Origin: Streptomyces fodineus
GTDB taxonomy: Bacteria > Actinomycetota > Actinomycetes > Streptomycetales > Streptomycetaceae
Assembly: GCF_001735805.1 (NCBI RefSeq)
Contig: NZ_CP017248.1
Location: forward strand, 4,960,001 to 5,024,000
DNA: 64,000 nt
Direction of reading: 5' to 3'
Shown here in pieces: positions 63,655-64,000 of the stretch. The position numbers were made by a program, and so were the translations under genes. Below the pieces are notes generated by a model that ran no database searches, was not told where the DNA came from, and was given only the letters and a program-made list of their open reading frames with translations. How positions within the stretch are numbered: position 1 is the first letter of the stretch; each line of letters begins with the position of its first letter.

Positions 63655-64000
63655 TCACCCGTACGTATCGCCGGGCCCGGAGCTCCCCGGAGCCCGCAGC
63701 GGGCCGTGGCGGCGGGCCGGTCCGCCCGGATTGAGCACCTTGATCATCCGCACGGTGCCGTGCCCGAGATCCTCGTTCAGGCGGGCGACCAGCGCGGGCG
63801 CGAGGTGGCGCAGCTGGGTCGCCCAGGCCGTCGAGTCGCAGCTCACGGTCAGCACGCGCTCGTCCTCGTCGTACCGCTGCGGCACACAGTGCTTGGCCAG
63901 GTCCTCGCCGACGATCTGCGGCCAGCGGCCCATCACCCCGCCCACCGCCGCCGGGGTCTCCCAGCCGCGCTCGGTCAGCAGCCGGTTGATCGCGGCGCCC
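63655..64000 (-). CDS. dciA: DciA (DUF721) replicative helicase loader/co-factor, N-terminus missing
   Basis: The visible 114 residues run from GAAINRLLTERGWETPAAVG to the C-terminus; VMGRWPQIVGEDLAKHCVPQ and LRHLAPALVARLNEDLGHG mark DUF721/DciA. The protein interacts with DnaB helicase at replication start. The gene continues past the window edge, so its start is not seen; an internal GTG at 63945 is not the start, because conserved sequence continues upstream. By gene order recF follows beyond it. Confidence 0.92.
   Translation of the reverse strand, partial: GAAINRLLTERGWETPAAVGGVMGRWPQIVGEDLAKHCVPQRYDEDERVLTVSCDSTAWATQLRHLAPALVARLNEDLGHGTVRMIKVLNPGGPARRHGPLRAPGSSGPGDTYG

Noticed and set aside
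63258..64000. Chromosomal origin (oriC)
   Set aside because: Only one DnaA-box-like sequence is present; by gene order oriC lies beyond recF and dnaN, outside the window.

Overview
The window is high-GC actinobacterial DNA, almost certainly Streptomyces. The reasons are GTG/TTG starts with GGAGG-type ribosome sites, Streptomyces-type parS and DnaA boxes, CrgA, class E sortases, DUF5324, DLW-39 and DUF5819/HTTM proteins. Gene order also matches, from general knowledge, the left flank of the chromosomal origin in S. coelicolor-like genomes. Transcription of gyrB-gyrA and a partial dciA (DUF721) at the right edge shows that recF, dnaN, oriC and dnaA lie just beyond the end. oriC itself is not in the window.

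Layout. 0-4 kb: tail of a membrane protein, a quinone oxidoreductase, and a moeA/mobA-like molybdenum-cofactor pair. 4-8.3 kb: a translationally coupled branched-chain 2-oxo acid dehydrogenase operon (E1 alpha, E1 beta, E2) diverging from its Lrp/AsnC regulator. 8.4-20.6 kb: a phenylacetate catabolic region (TetR regulator, paaH, paaN, paaABCDE, an acyl-CoA dehydrogenase) interrupted by an unrelated trmH/HTTM/DUF5819 operon on the other strand. 20.6-25.3 kb: tandem-repeat DNA, rhodanese, a J-domain-like protein, DUF2252 and a Fpg/Nei glycosylase. 25.5-39.2 kb: tRNA-Leu and the conserved actinobacterial growth and signalling block fhaA-fhaB-pstP-rodA-pbpA-pknB, three class E sortases interleaved with pabA and a small membrane protein, DUF881 and crgA. 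39.2-43.5 kb: a DnaA-box cluster, rhomboid protease, cyclophilin, DUF5324 and a broken erythromycin esterase. 43.7-57.7 kb: tRNA-Ala, an XRE regulator, a second Ser/Thr kinase, secreted and small proteins, a glycosyltransferase, a ferredoxin, a 1357-residue HTH-nSTAND-WD40 protein, an FdhA-like dehydrogenase, DUF1330 and tRNA-Ile. 57.8-64 kb: DUF3566, gyrA, gyrB and dciA.

How it works together. Three perfect parS sites plus one single-mismatch site mark this as part of the ParB-loaded centromere zone; two of them supply a stop codon to an adjacent reading frame. One 14-bp palindrome, ACCGATCGTTCGGT, occurs in the paaH/paaN and paaA promoter regions and, with one change, before the branched-chain dehydrogenase. 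This suggests that the local TetR regulator links phenylacetate and branched-chain acid catabolism. DnaA-box-like sequences accompany each of these promoters, and a stronger cluster sits between crgA and the rhomboid gene.

Oddities. pknB (third PASTA domain) and the erythromycin esterase gene each carry a one-base frameshift in a C/G homopolymer, either real or a sequencing error. There is an exact 126-bp tandem repeat, a very strong G-quadruplex candidate, and a STAND-type NTPase with 14 WD40 repeats beside gyrA. No CRISPR array, insertion sequence, prophage or rRNA gene was seen.
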